This document shows positions 34,681 to 46,986 of a stretch of DNA of 64,000 nucleotides, one piece after another; the first letter of the stretch is position 1, and each line of letters starts with the position of its first letter. The notes beneath the pieces are model-generated. The model worked only from the letters and a program-made list of their open reading frames with translations, searched no databases and was not told the origin of the DNA. Source of the stretch: Fagopyrum homotropicum (Eukaryota; Streptophyta; Magnoliopsida; Caryophyllales; Polygonaceae); assembly GCA_033239125.1 (NCBI GenBank), contig BSWB01000001.1, forward strand, positions 58,881,416-58,945,415. The letters are read 5' to 3'. The position numbers were made by a program, and so were the translations under genes.

Positions 34681-35138
34681 GACGTTGACAATACATAATG
34701 TTATCAACAAGGAGAATAACAAAAAACAATATAAAAGAGAAAACATATCAATTGAAATGCACAAATAACAAATATCGAGTAAAAAATAATCAATAAAATC
34801 TAAAACGTAACAACAATTCAATAAAAATTGCAAAACAAACGAATTAAAGCTCTTCCTGAACAAATATTGAATCAAATTTAGATTAAAGAGAGAAAAACAG
34901 ATAATATACATATATTAGATGAAATTTAAAAACAAACCTTAACCTCATCTACGGAATAAATTTGACAAATAAATTCATAGAAAATTCATTAGATCATGAA
35001 AAACTCTATTAGTACTGAAAGAGAGAAAAAACAGAGGAAAGATAGTAAGAAATGAAAAGAGAATAAAAAAAACAAAAACAAAATTATCATGCAAAACTTA
35101 AAAAGTTGGGATCAAATTCTCAATATCAAAAATTTTCC
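34681..35138. other. AT-rich stretch without recognisable content
   Basis: Very AT-rich. The minus-strand frame 34642-34911 is low-complexity and has no motif. Confidence 0.5.
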
Positions 35139-38100
35139 ACACTAATTCTGATACACAATTATTAAAGCTTCAGAAAGTGAGAAGTATTAAAGCTTCAGAA
35201 GGATTTCTTTTAATGAAACACACTAATTCTGATACACAATTTGAATCTATGATTATTTTCATTTATGCCCCACCAAACGAACAAATGAAAAATTCGTTTT
35301 GGACACACCTAAAAACTGAAATAGCGGGTATCAAAATTCCAATTATAGTAGTTGGAGATTACAATGATTTGATGGAACCGTCGGATAAAAAGGGAGGTGC
35401 AATTGTCGCAAATAATAGGTTCGATAGGCTACTGCAAATTTCTAACCAATTTAATTTAAGAGATCTAACAACTAAAGGAAATGATTTTACTTGGAAGAAA
35501 AGGAAAGAAGGTGATAATAACACGTACGAAAAATTGGATAGAGTGATGACTTATGTGGAGATCATCCAAGAGTACCCTAGCTTGAACACCAGGAATCATG
35601 CTTTTACAAACTCTAATCACTGCATGATCTCATTCCTATTGCACAATAATCACTCCGGTGTGAAGAATAAACCATTTAGATTCGAAACAATGTGGATGCT
35701 AAGGTAAGATTGTGAAAACGTTGTGAAACAAGTATGGCGGACTCAGTACCTAGGTACAAATATGTTTAACCTAGTAAAAAAGACAAGTTTTCTCAAAAAA
35801 AAACTAAAACAATAGAGTCGAGAAAAGTTTGATAACATAAACAAACAATTGATAAAAGTGGATGAAAAATTAGAGGGACTCCAAAAAATAAGGTTTTCAC
35901 GTTTTGACCAAGATATCAATGACAAAATCAATAGTCTGAGTAAGAAAAGAGAGTGCTTAGTAGAATACCAACATAAGTATTAGATGCAGCGAGCTAAGAC
36001 GAGAAATCTACAATTTGGAGATAAGAGCACCAAGTTTCATCATAGGAAAGCAACGGGTCGAAGAAATAAAAAGATAATCATGACGATTACGAAGAATGAC
36101 GGTGAGGTATTGGAAACAAAAAATGACATCAATGAAGAATTTATAAATGAGTACAAGACTCGATTCAAAGCGACATCAATTGACATGAACAAATTACATA
36201 ACCAATTACAAATCATTATCCCATAAATATCCAGTTCTGATAATATGAATTTGGAAAGACCTTTTTTCACAAATGAAATCAAGGAAGCACTTTTTAATGT
36301 AGGCTCAGATAAATCGTCAGGCCCAGATGGGATACTGGCATATCGCTGGCCCAACAATAACTAGAGCGGTCAAGAGTTTTTACAAAACCGGGAAAATATT
36401 GAGGCAAACTAATCATACTTTTATAGCACTCCTCCCAAAGATCGATAACCCATCAACAACATCACAATATAGACCTATTAGTTTAGTTTCTACGGTCTAT
36501 AAAATTATCTCGAAGATCTTAGCAAAACGGCTAAGTTTAATCCTTCCTAAACTAATTCACCCGTTACAGAGCACATTCGTCAAAAATAGAGCAATCCATG
36601 ATAACGTGCTCATAACACAAAATTTTTCATGGATTCAAATAAAAAAAAGGAAAGGAAGGCTACATGGCCATTAAATTGGACATGGAGAAAGCCTATGATA
36701 AAGTGGAATAGGAATTCCTTAAAGCAGTGTTAGTTAAATTCGGATTTGGGGATAAATTCCGAAATTGGATACAAGAATGTATCTCAATAGTGTCTTACTC
36801 TATTCTAATCAATGACTCTCCTACTAATATATTTTGTCCGCAACGTGGTCTGAGGCAAGGTGACCCTCTTTTCCCCCTTCTCTTTAATCTGTGTGCGGAA
36901 GTTCTAGCTAGAAACCTACAAAACATATTTGATGCTAACCCCAAATCTATTGGTTTCCCTATTTCAAAAAATGGGACTAGAATTCCTTTTCTAGCATTTG
37001 CAGATGACATCATAATCTTCACAAAAACATCAGAACAAGCAAGTGATAAGATTCTCTCGGCAATAAAAGATTATTGTGACATTTCTGGTCAGTTCATTAA
37101 TTATCATAAATCCGTGTTTCAAACTACCGCTAATATTGATCAAAGTAACAGGAGAAGAATTCAGAGTCATCTTGGAATTAATATCTCTACCAATCTAGAA
37201 CAATACTTAGGTTGTCCCATTATCAATGGACGTGTTAACAAAGATATTTTTAATTCCGTTATTATTAAAACTAAACAACAACTTATTAGATGGAAAGCAT
37301 CCTCCTTGTCGCAAGAAGGAAGAATAACGTTAATAAAAGCTAACCTTAACGCAAAACCTAGCTATCTGATGCAGGCTTTCATGCTGTCGGTGAGCATACA
37401 CAATGAACTGGATAAACTTAATAGACTTTTCTTTTGGAACAAGGGACCTAATTATCACCCTTTGATCAGTTGGGATAAGATTTGTAAACCTCGATCTTTA
37501 GAAGGAACGGGGATAAGGAAATCGGAAGATATGAATAAAGCACTACAAATGAAACTTTTGTGAAAAATCATGGCAGAACCGGATAATATATGGGTCAAAA
37601 TTGTAGAAGAAAAATACCTAAAAGGATCATGTATGTGGAACTACCAATGTAGGAAGAATGTTTCTTGGCAATGGAAGAACTTGATTAAATTATGCAAAGA
37701 TTTTGGCAAAGGTCTTGCCTAGAGGGTAGGTGATGGAAAAACGGTAAGATTCTAGAAAGACAAATAGTTATTGGACAAACCGCTTCAAGATGTCACAACA
37801 CATCCGGCGTTACTGAATCTGACGGAGCTGACTTCCTCGTTCATTACTAACAATGTATGGGATCACCTAAAACTTAATCAATTAAATACAATACTACCTT
37901 GTACCATAATAGATAAAATTAAGAATTATAACCTCCCTAACAGTGACATTCGCGATCGACTCTACTAGTTGGGAAACGAAGAAGGGTGGTATACGACTAA
38001 ATCATCGTTGGAGATGATTCAAAAGCAAAGCGTTGGAGGTACCAGTGATAAAACTTGGATTTGGAAAATGGACATCATGACAAAAATTAAAAATTTTGTA

Positions 38101-39076
38101 TGGAAACTATTTATGGATGGCCTTCCTATAAAGCAAAATCTTGACAGACAAAGGATTCCGGTCGTTATGAATTACGAGTTCTGTAATCACCACAATGAAA
38201 GCGTCAAGCACCTTTTTTTCCAGTGCCCGGTTATGGTCAAAACTGTCGACAATCAGAATATTACAACCATCCTACAAAATTATGACCTTGATAACCGAGG
38301 GATAGTTGAGGCGCTATTTGACCTCAACGGTTTAATTTCTACTAAGGACATGAAACTTATAGTGGTAATTTGGTGGAATACGTGGATGGCTAGAAACCAG
38401 TTCATATTTAACAAAACTAAATTTCCACAAAACATAAAAGCTACAACAATTAATTAAATTGTGAACTAGGACCAAGCAAATTCGAATCAAAACAACAACA
38501 CATTAACAACAAAAAGCCAAAGAAGGAAAAAGAAAAAATTAAAATGGAAACGGCCTAAGGAAGGATTTTGTAAACTAAATTTTGATACTTCACAAAATCT
38601 AACAAATAAATGTTCTTATGGTTTTATCATCCAAAACCAACATGCGATTTCTATTGTTATAGGAAGTGACAGCTGTAATGCTGAATCAATGTTGGAAGCA
38701 AAAGTTCTTGCTTTGCAGTTTGGTCTTCAAAAGGCTAAGGAGATTGGAATTAAGTCTATCGAGATTGAAGGGGATAACCTAACGCTCAACTCGATTAATC
38801 AAATTTGGAAGCCGCCGTGGGAACTCGATATAATTATCAACGACATTTCAAATCTCAATCATTATTTCTAGTTTCCAAAACTCGACCGCACGACATGTTT
38901 TTAGGTAGATTAACACAGTTGCGGACAAGATTGCTTTGCATGGGCACAATGAGGAGTTGGATGTAGATGCAATCCCAGAAGACGTTCAAGACCTCATCCG
39001 AAAGGATACTTAAGGCCGATTGGTTTCTAGAAACTGATCCTCCTAAGTTTATTTACGTATATATAAAAAAAAATTA
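35139..39076 (+). mobile_element. Second L1-type LINE, 5'-truncated
   Basis: Collinear at protein level with the LINE ORF2 at 21825-32883, but it starts inside the endonuclease domain and has no ORF1. It ends near the A-run at 39067-39075. Same family branch, different copy: equivalent motifs are similar, not identical. The 5' junction carries an 81-bp tandem duplication (23 bp CACACTAATTCTGATACACA... at 35139 and 35220; ATTAAAGCTTCAGAA at 35161 and 35187). No target duplication was found by eye. It lies 570 bp downstream of the TKI1 stop codon. Confidence 0.88.
35177..38871 (+). pseudogene. LINE ORF2 remnant (endonuclease, RT, zf-RVT, RNase H)
   Basis: Fragments in order: endonuclease C-terminal two thirds with IYAPPN, VVGDYNDL, FTWKKRK and SNHCMIS (35177-35704); linker and RT start MQRAKTRNLQFGDKSTKF (35984); RT with YRPISLVSTVYK (36465), GLRQGDPLFPLLF and an intact FADD at about 36997; thumb region to 37563; zf-RVT with CNHH-type Cys/His residues (38165-38230); RNase H (38560-38871) with LNFDTS, MLEAKVLAL and EGDN, so all three acidic residues are kept. 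Frames are broken by stops (35704, 36223, 37561, 37720, 37966, 38455) and shifts. Unlike the first LINE it keeps FADD and the RNase H triad, yet it carries more disruptions. Confidence 0.88.
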
Positions 39077-39644
39077 CACTTTAAAACCTAAACATGAAAA
39101 AAAAGTCTACACAAAAACACGGGTTTGGAGTCTTTGGACTAAAACTAAAATAACCCAAACCTAAAAGTGACACAAATCACTTAATTTCAAATGAGTAGCT
39201 CAAAAGCATTGGTAAAGCCCGAGTAACATGACCATTGACCAGAAAGATCCAGCAACCCGACCCAAATATAATAACCAAATAATTTGGTTGGACCTGTGAA
39301 AAAGTATTCCAACAACAATTTTGTATTAAAGAAAGAAAGACGAGGAGTTTCCTCAAGTATGTACTTTCCATGAAGCTAAGATACATAATGTGCTTATTAA
39401 CAAATTCAGTTAAGTGAAGGACATCAAAATAAGAAAGCCAAGGAGAAATCATGAGGATGTACATTTTAACATGAGATACACCTCTGTTCAAAGTAGTTGA
39501 CATGCCTACTTTTTTGTACAGATCAGGCAAGTTCAACCCACACAACACACACCCATGCTCTTCGCCATTCATTTCCACCAAAAATATCAAAAACTACTTT
39601 AGTCAGCCATACCTGGAAAATCAAGGCACCGGACATTGTCTTGC
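39077..39644 (-). other. 3' UTR/downstream region of the TKI1 gene
   Basis: Between the LINE tail and the TKI1 stop codon. The minus-strand frame 39177-39590 (137 codons) lies immediately downstream of the stop and shows no known domain, so it is most likely untranslated 3' sequence. No clear minus-strand AATAAA was found close to the stop; the nearest (TTTATT on the plus strand, about 39046) lies in the LINE end. Confidence 0.4.
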
Positions 39645-42600
39645 TCACTCAATGTCATTTGTTTTTTGACCGTTAGTTTTGTTATCGGAAGACAAAGGTT
39701 TTCCTTGTCCCTGCATTGCTGATGAAGTTACTTTCTTTTCGAGAGAGAAGAAGGAACAGTTTTGGAACGCATCGAGGCTACTAGCTATTAGACGGCTCAA
39801 CCCACCAAGGCTATCACTCAGTACAATATCTTGGCTGGAGTATCTGCAGGAAGGAGCGTCTAGATCCAATGGTCCTAGAGACTCCGGCTGTAACAACAAA
39901 CCATCAATTAGTATGCAAGACACTGACACCATAACCAGAGGACACATTTAGTGACGGAGGGCTCGTTTGGTTACTAACCATAGTAACAGAAAATAACCAA
40001 GCCTAGTCAACTTCAAAGTCATGCCCGCCATGGGCATGACTTTGAAATTCGAGAAGGATAGGTGTGGATAAATTCCATCAATTTCAGAGTCATGCCCGCC
40101 ATGGGCGTAAAAAAGAAGGAAAGGAAACTGGTTTTATATAAAATATGAGATAGGCAGGTGTAAGGATGATCATTGCGATTAATGAACAATAACACAAAAG
40201 TGGACTAGCTCCATTACCGTGCTTTCTACCCAATGAGCCCTAAATGCATAACATGAGTGAAGTTCAAATGATAAATGTCATGAATTTGGGCATACCCAAT
40301 ACATATCTGTTAGGGTAGTGAAATCCTTGGAAGAAGCCTCATCCATGAGATCTCCCTCAGCGGCAACATCCATCATCTCCTCTTCTTCATGCAAACCCTG
40401 CACCATAAACAAAGAAATTCAATATGTTTTGGCAGTTCAGTAGTGCATCTTAAGTGGGTACATATATGACGAGTGAAACCTTAAGAAAGCTATCAGAGCC
40501 AGCAGAATCTGTTCTGGTGATAGCCCCAAATGCCGGTGAGGAAGCTTGCACAGATGAAATTTGACGATGCTCCTTATTTAAGGATCTATTCTGAAATGAG
40601 AAAGCGTCGCATGTTTCTTCAGCATCCCAGATTGAAGAAGAATGAGATGTCACAGCTGGCAGGAAGCACTTATTTTGATGACTTAATATATGAGCAGCAA
40701 TGGCTGCATCAAATGAGTCACAGCTGAAGGGGATGTCTTCAAGACTAGGAGAAATTCCAGTACGAGGTGCCTCCCCACAATCAGCATCCACATCAGATAC
40801 TTCTGTAAGTAGATCTCCAACACTTATGTTTGTCATGCTATCAGCCCACTCACCAGCCGACATGCCAGAACTATTACCTGCTCCCTGGTCAACCAATATC
40901 AAAAGAAAATCTGTTAACTATTCAGTAAAGTCTACCTATCCTAGTCAAAGGTTGAGGATGTATCTCTGAGTAAACAAGATTGGAAGCAAAATCCTCCCAC
41001 CACAAAATCTTGTCAAGGAAATCACGCAAACAAGAGGACAGATTGATACGCAAGAAACAAATATTCTCATTGAGCATGCATGGCTACCACAAAGATTAAT
41101 ACATTCAGAATCGACAAAAAATGCAATGTAACGCCATTGAAGCACCATGACCAAATTATACTTGCATTCAATGCTGGTAAGAAGTTCTAGTGAGCAGGGG
41201 AACTCAAAGGACCGCTGAGAAAATGAGACTTATATTCTGACATAAGATAATGCTTGCACCCTTGTTTCTCAGTGAAATAATTTTCCAATGAGATACTTCT
41301 GTCGTCACAAAAACCTCCGGGATACAAATCTAACAGAATTAGTTGAAAACATTAAAGGCCAAATATAACCGCTGTCAAACCAAACAAAACAGTTCTAGCT
41401 ATAATTTTCCTTTTAGTCCATCTCAATGCTTCTGAAAATCCAGAGGACACAAAGAGTTCATAAAAAAGAAAATGTTGAACATAATAATCGAGAAAAGAAG
41501 GTACCGTCTTCTCAACTCCGTGACCAGCCAGGCTTTTGTGGCATAACATGTTTCCTCCATAGCCACATAGATTCAGGAGATCATTTTCAGGATCAGAATC
41601 AGTATATCCTGTTGCCTCATCAGGTAAATCATTCACCAAATGGAGAGCATCATTACCATGACTTGATGAGGCTTCTTTATCCTTACCAGGACTTGCATGT
41701 CCTAACACATTACTCCAGGGTCCAGATGTTGGTGTTGGATCAACAAGTAAACTTTTCCGACTACATCCATGCATATCGGGCTTATTTGAGATGCCTGAGG
41801 GGGTGGATGGTGTAGCAAACTGTAGTTCAGTGGCAGAAATCCAGCCATACCTTCAAAAAGACAAAGTTCACCTCAGACTGCAAGGCTTCATATAACATAG
41901 CGGTATTCAGATGAAATAGGGGACAAAAAGAACCTCAATCGAAATACAGGAGGATTTCCTATCACAGCATATACATCTGCAGCAGTAACAAATGATTCAC
42001 GAGACCATCTTTGACACTTTAGTACATTTTCTCTTTGGGCAATGTAAGGAAAAAGCATCAGCTCTCCGCAAGCCACATTACAATCACCCCACTTTCTGTT
42101 AAGGTGTTCCATAACAGAAGCTATCTTCTTTCGGGTGCTCAGAGTAAGCTCCAGATATGGATTGTGCTTGTCCTACACAACCAAAAATTGAAGAGTTTAT
42201 ACTTAGCAGCTTCAAACAAATCAATGCTACAGAATAAATTTTAAAAAAAATCAAGCATCCTCACCATTTCTAGGGCTGTTTTGGTGTTATCGTCTATAGG
42301 GAACAACTGAAGCTTGAGCTTTCCAGTATTGTGTGTACTGCTCTGAGGAAAATTGTTCAGTATGCTTGAAAATGGAGGCAGCACTACATTCAAAGATCCC
42401 AAACAATTTGCTTCTGTTTATACAGACAAACTAAAATCAGATGCAAATCTCCCTGGGTTGATTTCGCAATAACTTACCTCTAGTACAAGCATCTGCGTGC
42501 AAAGATGAGTGCGTCAATGCACTGCTCATCTGAGGATCTTTACCACAAGCAGCACGTTCCAGATGCTCAGCAGCATCTGCTACTAAAGAGACCCCAGCAA

Positions 42601-45600
42601 TAGCAGCTTTTTCCCATCTCTTGACAGCAGCTGCTGAAAGTGTACCTCCTAACAAATCCAGCAAAGGGCTCAGTAATGCTGTTTGGATCAGGAAAGCTTC
42701 TAGAATAAATTTCACAAACACTTATAGCACTTCTCCTATAGCAAAAGTAATCAGCTAACGGGTGGCTTACAGCCATGTTTAATAGTGACTGAAGAAGAAA
42801 AACTTGAAAAAGAAAACCATATGGCCACAGAGGTAATTTGCAGAGACACCAATTTCTCGTGGTAAATGCAGACAAAAAAGTTATCTATGCCTACAACTTA
42901 TTCATTGTCATCCAGCTACAGGGAAATTCAACTACATACCAGTTCTCCGACGTTGCCTTGAAGCTTTATTTGGCGAGGAATCTCCTTTGTTACTACCCTT
43001 GTTGACACCATTGTTTGGATTACGTCTTATTGAAGAACCCTTCCCAATTCCAGATTTTTGAATATTCTGGCTGTCTTCTAGAACAAATTTTACTGATTGG
43101 ATTTCACTTAATGATGGTTTATTCTGCTGTAGAGAAGGTGTCGGGCACAAAGATGTACCATTTTCCCCCTGGGATAACCTCCTTCTCACATTCTTTTTTC
43201 GATCTTTTAAAAGTTGGTGTTCCTTCATATAGAACTCGATGTTAGGCAACAACTGGCTGAAAATGTAATAAAGAGGTTAAAAGAATAAAACTAACCAGGG
43301 CCTCTATGAATATTTTAAATCTCCGAGGCTTTAGATGAAGCTTTGAGGCTTTGCAGCTGTACTTCTCTAATAAAGACCACCTGAAGACAACGAAGTTTTG
43401 CTCAATAAATGAATAAAATTTTGCAGATACCATATTAGGGTGCATGTGCCAACCATCTGAACTTGTGATTCTCCACTGGTAAATCATTTATGAATTAGGA
43501 ACATAACATGTATTTTCCGATTTATGGGTAGTGTTGTAAATGTCAAAAGCAGAACAGGTGTAAGGGTCCTAGAGGCTAGGCGCTAGCCTGACTGGGTAGT
43601 AGAGAACTAGTATCAATTATAAGGTCAGAACTATGATTAAGTAACATATAACGCATAAGAACAGATGAAGGGTCTAGGACTGGGCGTTGAATAGGCTGTG
43701 CATTCAGTGTTTGCAGAAACCAATGGAATATTGATAGACAAATGTTGAAGGAGATATTAAATTAGATGTTTGCAACTTTATTTAAAGTTTAATAGAAATG
43801 TCTTATCTCATTCCAAAAATGTAAGATCAGATATTGCATAAGTTTAATATATGAAAAGGCTGTGCATTTATTTAAAGTATATATATATATATATATATAT
43901 AGAGGGTGCGGTTCCCATGAGAACAGGCTTATCGTGTAATCATGAGTACAATCTTAGACCGTCGGATAATGAGTATTAAGGGTCGAGATTTAGAGTAGAT
44001 ATCATAATTAATAATAACTACGAATAATAATAATTAGGAATAATCCATTCAACCAACAATAAATACGAATAATCCACTCAACCAACAATAACTACAAATA
44101 ATACATTAAACGATATGGCACCTTCGTAACAAAACTAATAATAATTACGAATCTGTTCTCACGATTACACGGGTGTGTGTATATATATATATACTTCCTT
44201 ATTAGAATGATCTGGTCATTCATTTGGCAAGAAAATATTTCAGTTCTAATCCCCTACTTCCCTAACTCTTTTGGACCAAATTTGAAAGGCTGTTCTAAAC
44301 GACTCTTTTATCGCCGCAGGTGACTAGTCTGCCTATAAATCTATGTTGCATGAACAACCCCAAAGGGCAGCGTTTCACGCTTCCGTTTCCAAGGGAAACT
44401 CGGGAACACAGATCCTGATGTAAAACAACGGCAACTATTAGGGTTGTGCAAAACTGTCTATGGTGCAGTTTAGGAACGTGGATTGGGTTGGCCGTAATAC
44501 TAAAGATATCTATATTTGTGGGAACCAAATCAGACTGTTCCATACATAAAATCTGTTAAACGAAACCCACCCTAAACTCAAAATGTGTTGAACCAAATAA
44601 ACCAAATACTAAAGTAAAGATAAAATAGGTTGAACCAAATAAACCACAATAATTAAGTTCGGCCTTTAGGGACTGTACCGGGACCAGATCACATTGGATC
44701 AAGCCATAACAGTTCCGATTCAACCCACAGTCCAAGGTTCTTGAAGTACATGGTCCACCGGTCTTGACTGGACGATAATCTATGGTCTGGACCTTATGCA
44801 CAACCCTAGCATTTATGATGATTCCCTCGTATTGTTTTTGTTTCCCGTTTTATGCAACATAGCTATTAATTTCTCTTATGCAATATCTGAACTTACATAG
44901 TTGGAAAGCCAACTAAAAATGATGGTCACGGCATATATGCACAAAATGTAGCATGCATTGCTTACCATCGAAGCATTGCTGCATTTGTGTCTTTAGAGTC
45001 CTTCGCATCCAGACGGAAGCCTGGACCAAGTAACTTGTTCATACGCCTGACAAGCCGATAATAATAGTGTCTAACCTGAAGAGATGACACCAAATTACTT
45101 TTAAGCTTGGAGAAGGAATATATAATGCACCAAGTAGAAAAATCATGGTAGCTGACCTGATCCTTATTTTTACCATGTACACGACTAGTGATCTTCTCAA
45201 AATTCTGATTGAAATCATTCAAGAGAAGATGGTAAGCTAGCTACACAATCTCATTGCTAACTATATAGATAGAAAAAAAACGAATGAAGAAAGAATAAAA
45301 GCAGAAATCCTTGCCTTTCCAACTTGTCTTAAAGCAGTGAAGAAACTTTCCTCCTCTTCACGTGTCCATGCAGCCCACTGTCGTGTTGGCCTCTTGGCTG
45401 CGATAAAATTAGATTGATCATTACAATACAGTTGAATTCCGATATCAGAAAAAAATCAGAGCAAAAAAAAACTATTCAGAAAAGGTCATGACAATGTACA
45501 AACCAGGTTTCTCAGGTACAATATGATTAGAGGAAGATGGTAGTACAGAAAATTCTCCATTATTAGGACTGTTAATGGGAGGAAGATTCTCTTGAAATTC

Positions 45601-45627
45601 TAACAAGGTCTGCTTCTCTGTCTGCAT
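39645..45627 (-). CDS. TKI1: TSL-kinase interacting protein 1 (TKI1) homologue, SANT/MYB-like
   Basis: Exons on the minus strand: 45627-45504, 45397-45315, 45204-45157, 45075-44966, 43380-43296, 43222-42940, 42648-42478, 42413-42265, 42172-41934, 41850-41505, 40884-40480, 40397-40296, 39887-39645. They total 2388 bp, or 795 residues, close to the Arabidopsis protein (a little over 740). All phases join. All introns are GT-AG except 45314-45205, which is GC-AG (AAG|GCAAGG). A SANT/MYB-like domain covers about residues 48-98 (WAAWTREEEESFF, then VRHYYYRLVRRMNKLL). Next is the conserved KYSCKASKLHLKPRRFK block, then EKAAIAGVSLVADAAEHLER, and a C-terminal block SLGGLSRLIASSLDAFQN. In Arabidopsis TKI1 binds and is phosphorylated by the nuclear TOUSLED kinase; a chromatin or transcription role is inferred from the SANT domain. 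The start is the first in-frame ATG after the stop in the 5' UTR exon. The gene looks intact despite the transposons in its introns. Confidence 0.93.
39959..40240. mobile_element. Candidate MITE in the last TKI1 intron
   Basis: GGGCTCGTTTGGTTA (39959) and, inverted at the right end, GGGCTCATTGGGTAG (40240-40226) form an imperfect 15-bp terminal repeat around 282 bp without coding capacity. No convincing target duplication. The family (Harbinger- or hAT-type) is undecided. Confidence 0.5.
40012..40046. repeat. Perfect 15-bp hairpin in a TKI1 intron
   Basis: Arms TTCAAAGTCATGCCC (40012-40026) and its exact inverse (40032-40046) with loop GCCAT. A partial second copy, GAGTCATGCCCGCCATGGGC, lies at about 40087-40107. 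Confidence 0.9.
43902..44178. mobile_element. MITE flanked by TA runs, in the large TKI1 intron
   Basis: Non-coding 277 bp between (TA)n at 43878-43901 and (TA)n at about 44178-44193. Inner inverted repeat CGTGTAATCATGAGTACA (left, 43933) against CGTGTAATCGTGAGAACA (right end, inverted). AT-rich centre with repeated AATAATAACTACGAATAAT words. Insertion into TA microsatellites is a habit of some plant MITEs. Confidence 0.65.
44439..44808. mobile_element. hAT-type MITE in the large TKI1 intron (370 bp)
   Basis: Perfect 12-bp terminal inverted repeats TAGGGTTGTGCA (44439-44450) and its inverse (44797-44808). They are flanked by 8-bp near-duplications GCAACTAT (44431-44438) and GCATTTAT (44809-44816), 6 of 8 identical. 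The 8-bp duplication and terminus are hAT hallmarks. No transposase. Confidence 0.85.
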
Positions 45628-46556
45628 GTTTCCAGCATCAGAAGTAGCCTACAGTAAAACGATTTGGTTACTAACGCTGTAGAGACTTTAGCATTGACTA
45701 CTACAAGTTCAGTTATGACTAAATAAGGCAATAACATATTATCCGCAACGATAATACATGCAATCAGGCAGAAAATTTCCTACAAATCGTATCAGTTATC
45801 AGATATTAGGACCGGAAACTTAAGAATGGAAAATAGGACCAAGTGAATTTGGTTTTTCATTTTGTCCAGATAAGAATAAGTTGCACTAATAATTCTTTTG
45901 CAAATTTCTTTAGCATTTTCGGAAGGATACCATAGCAACGAGAAGAGTTTGCTTTAAAAGATGGTCTCCAAATAAGGATGAACAAACGCTGCCACATTAT
46001 CCCTCCTGTTGAGATTCCAATATTTACTTCCCTGTTCCGGCAAAAATTGAAAATAACCCCAGACCACGATTCAGATTCACTGAACACAAATATTACACGA
46101 ACAGAAAGCAGAATTTCCTGTTTCTATTGTTTATAAGCAGAATGTTGAAGCTGTGCCAATCCTATACGGGCCAAATCAATGCAGTTGACCAATTTAAGAT
46201 TTTATTCGCATTCTCGATTCTGACATTTGAAACATGATCTCCAATCAAGACAATTTGGAAAGCAAACGGAATTGTCAGAATCATCATTAAATGTTTCGAT
46301 TGGTAAGGCAACTGCGAACTAGAAAACCCTAAGTACTGCGAACTAGAAAACCCTAAGTATCGCGAATCAACGCTTACGATAATCCACCGAATCCCGAAAA
46401 AAATTATCTAAACTGCGTATGGAATTACTTAAATTTAATAGAAATTCTGGCTACTGAAGTCATTTCGCCGAAAATTAGGGTTTTAATTAATTGAATGATC
46501 TAAATTTTCTAATCAAACAGCACAAATCGAAACATAGATCTAAATTGGTTGCTCAC

Positions 46557-46620
46557 CTCAAACCACCAATAGGAAACGAAAACAGACGCTATTGACTCCT
46601 TTATGCAGATTTATCTAGCG
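46557..46620 (-). other. 5' UTR exon of TKI1 (approximate start)
   Basis: The donor TTTGAG|GTGAGC at 46557/46556 splices to the acceptor at 45649, giving a 908-bp first intron in the leader. Upstream in-frame stop and no ATG, so the exon is non-coding. The outer end is set only by the TATA box. Confidence 0.6.
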
Positions 46621-46644
46621 CTGTGCGGTTGAAATCTGATAAAT

Positions 46645-46654
46645 TATATATATA
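46645..46654 (-). promoter_or_regulatory. TATA box of TKI1 (candidate)
   Basis: Minus strand CTATATATATAATT, about 30 bp before the presumed transcription start. Confidence 0.5.
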
Positions 46655-46986
46655 GAGAGAAGGACTGGTCGCACTACTCGGGCAAACAGATGAAGAAAAA
46701 CGACTGTCAATCCTTAAAAGCTGATTCCCCAACTCGATCAAACACCGAGCCACTCGGAACTCCGACAGACTAGATTGGGCTAGGATTTTACAATCAGATA
46801 TGAAAAATTGAAAATTGAAAAACATGTTTCGTAAGAATAACATATTTTATAATTTACGTGTTTTGGGCGGTTTATTTAACTTCTTTCGTGCTGTAAAGTA
46901 TGGCCCGTTATTTATTAAGCCCAAAAGTCTTTCCTTCCGGATCCGTTGATGAAAAGATGCGTATAAATGTATAATATAACCACACC
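46655..46986. other. Intergenic sequence upstream of TKI1
   Basis: The promoter region proper. No recognisable element other than the TATA-like box. A hAT remnant begins at its left-hand neighbour gene's far side (46987). Confidence 0.4.

Noticed and set aside
39177..39590. 137-codon minus-strand frame behind TKI1
   Set aside because: Directly downstream of the TKI1 stop, no domain, no splice signals linking it. Taken as 3' UTR.
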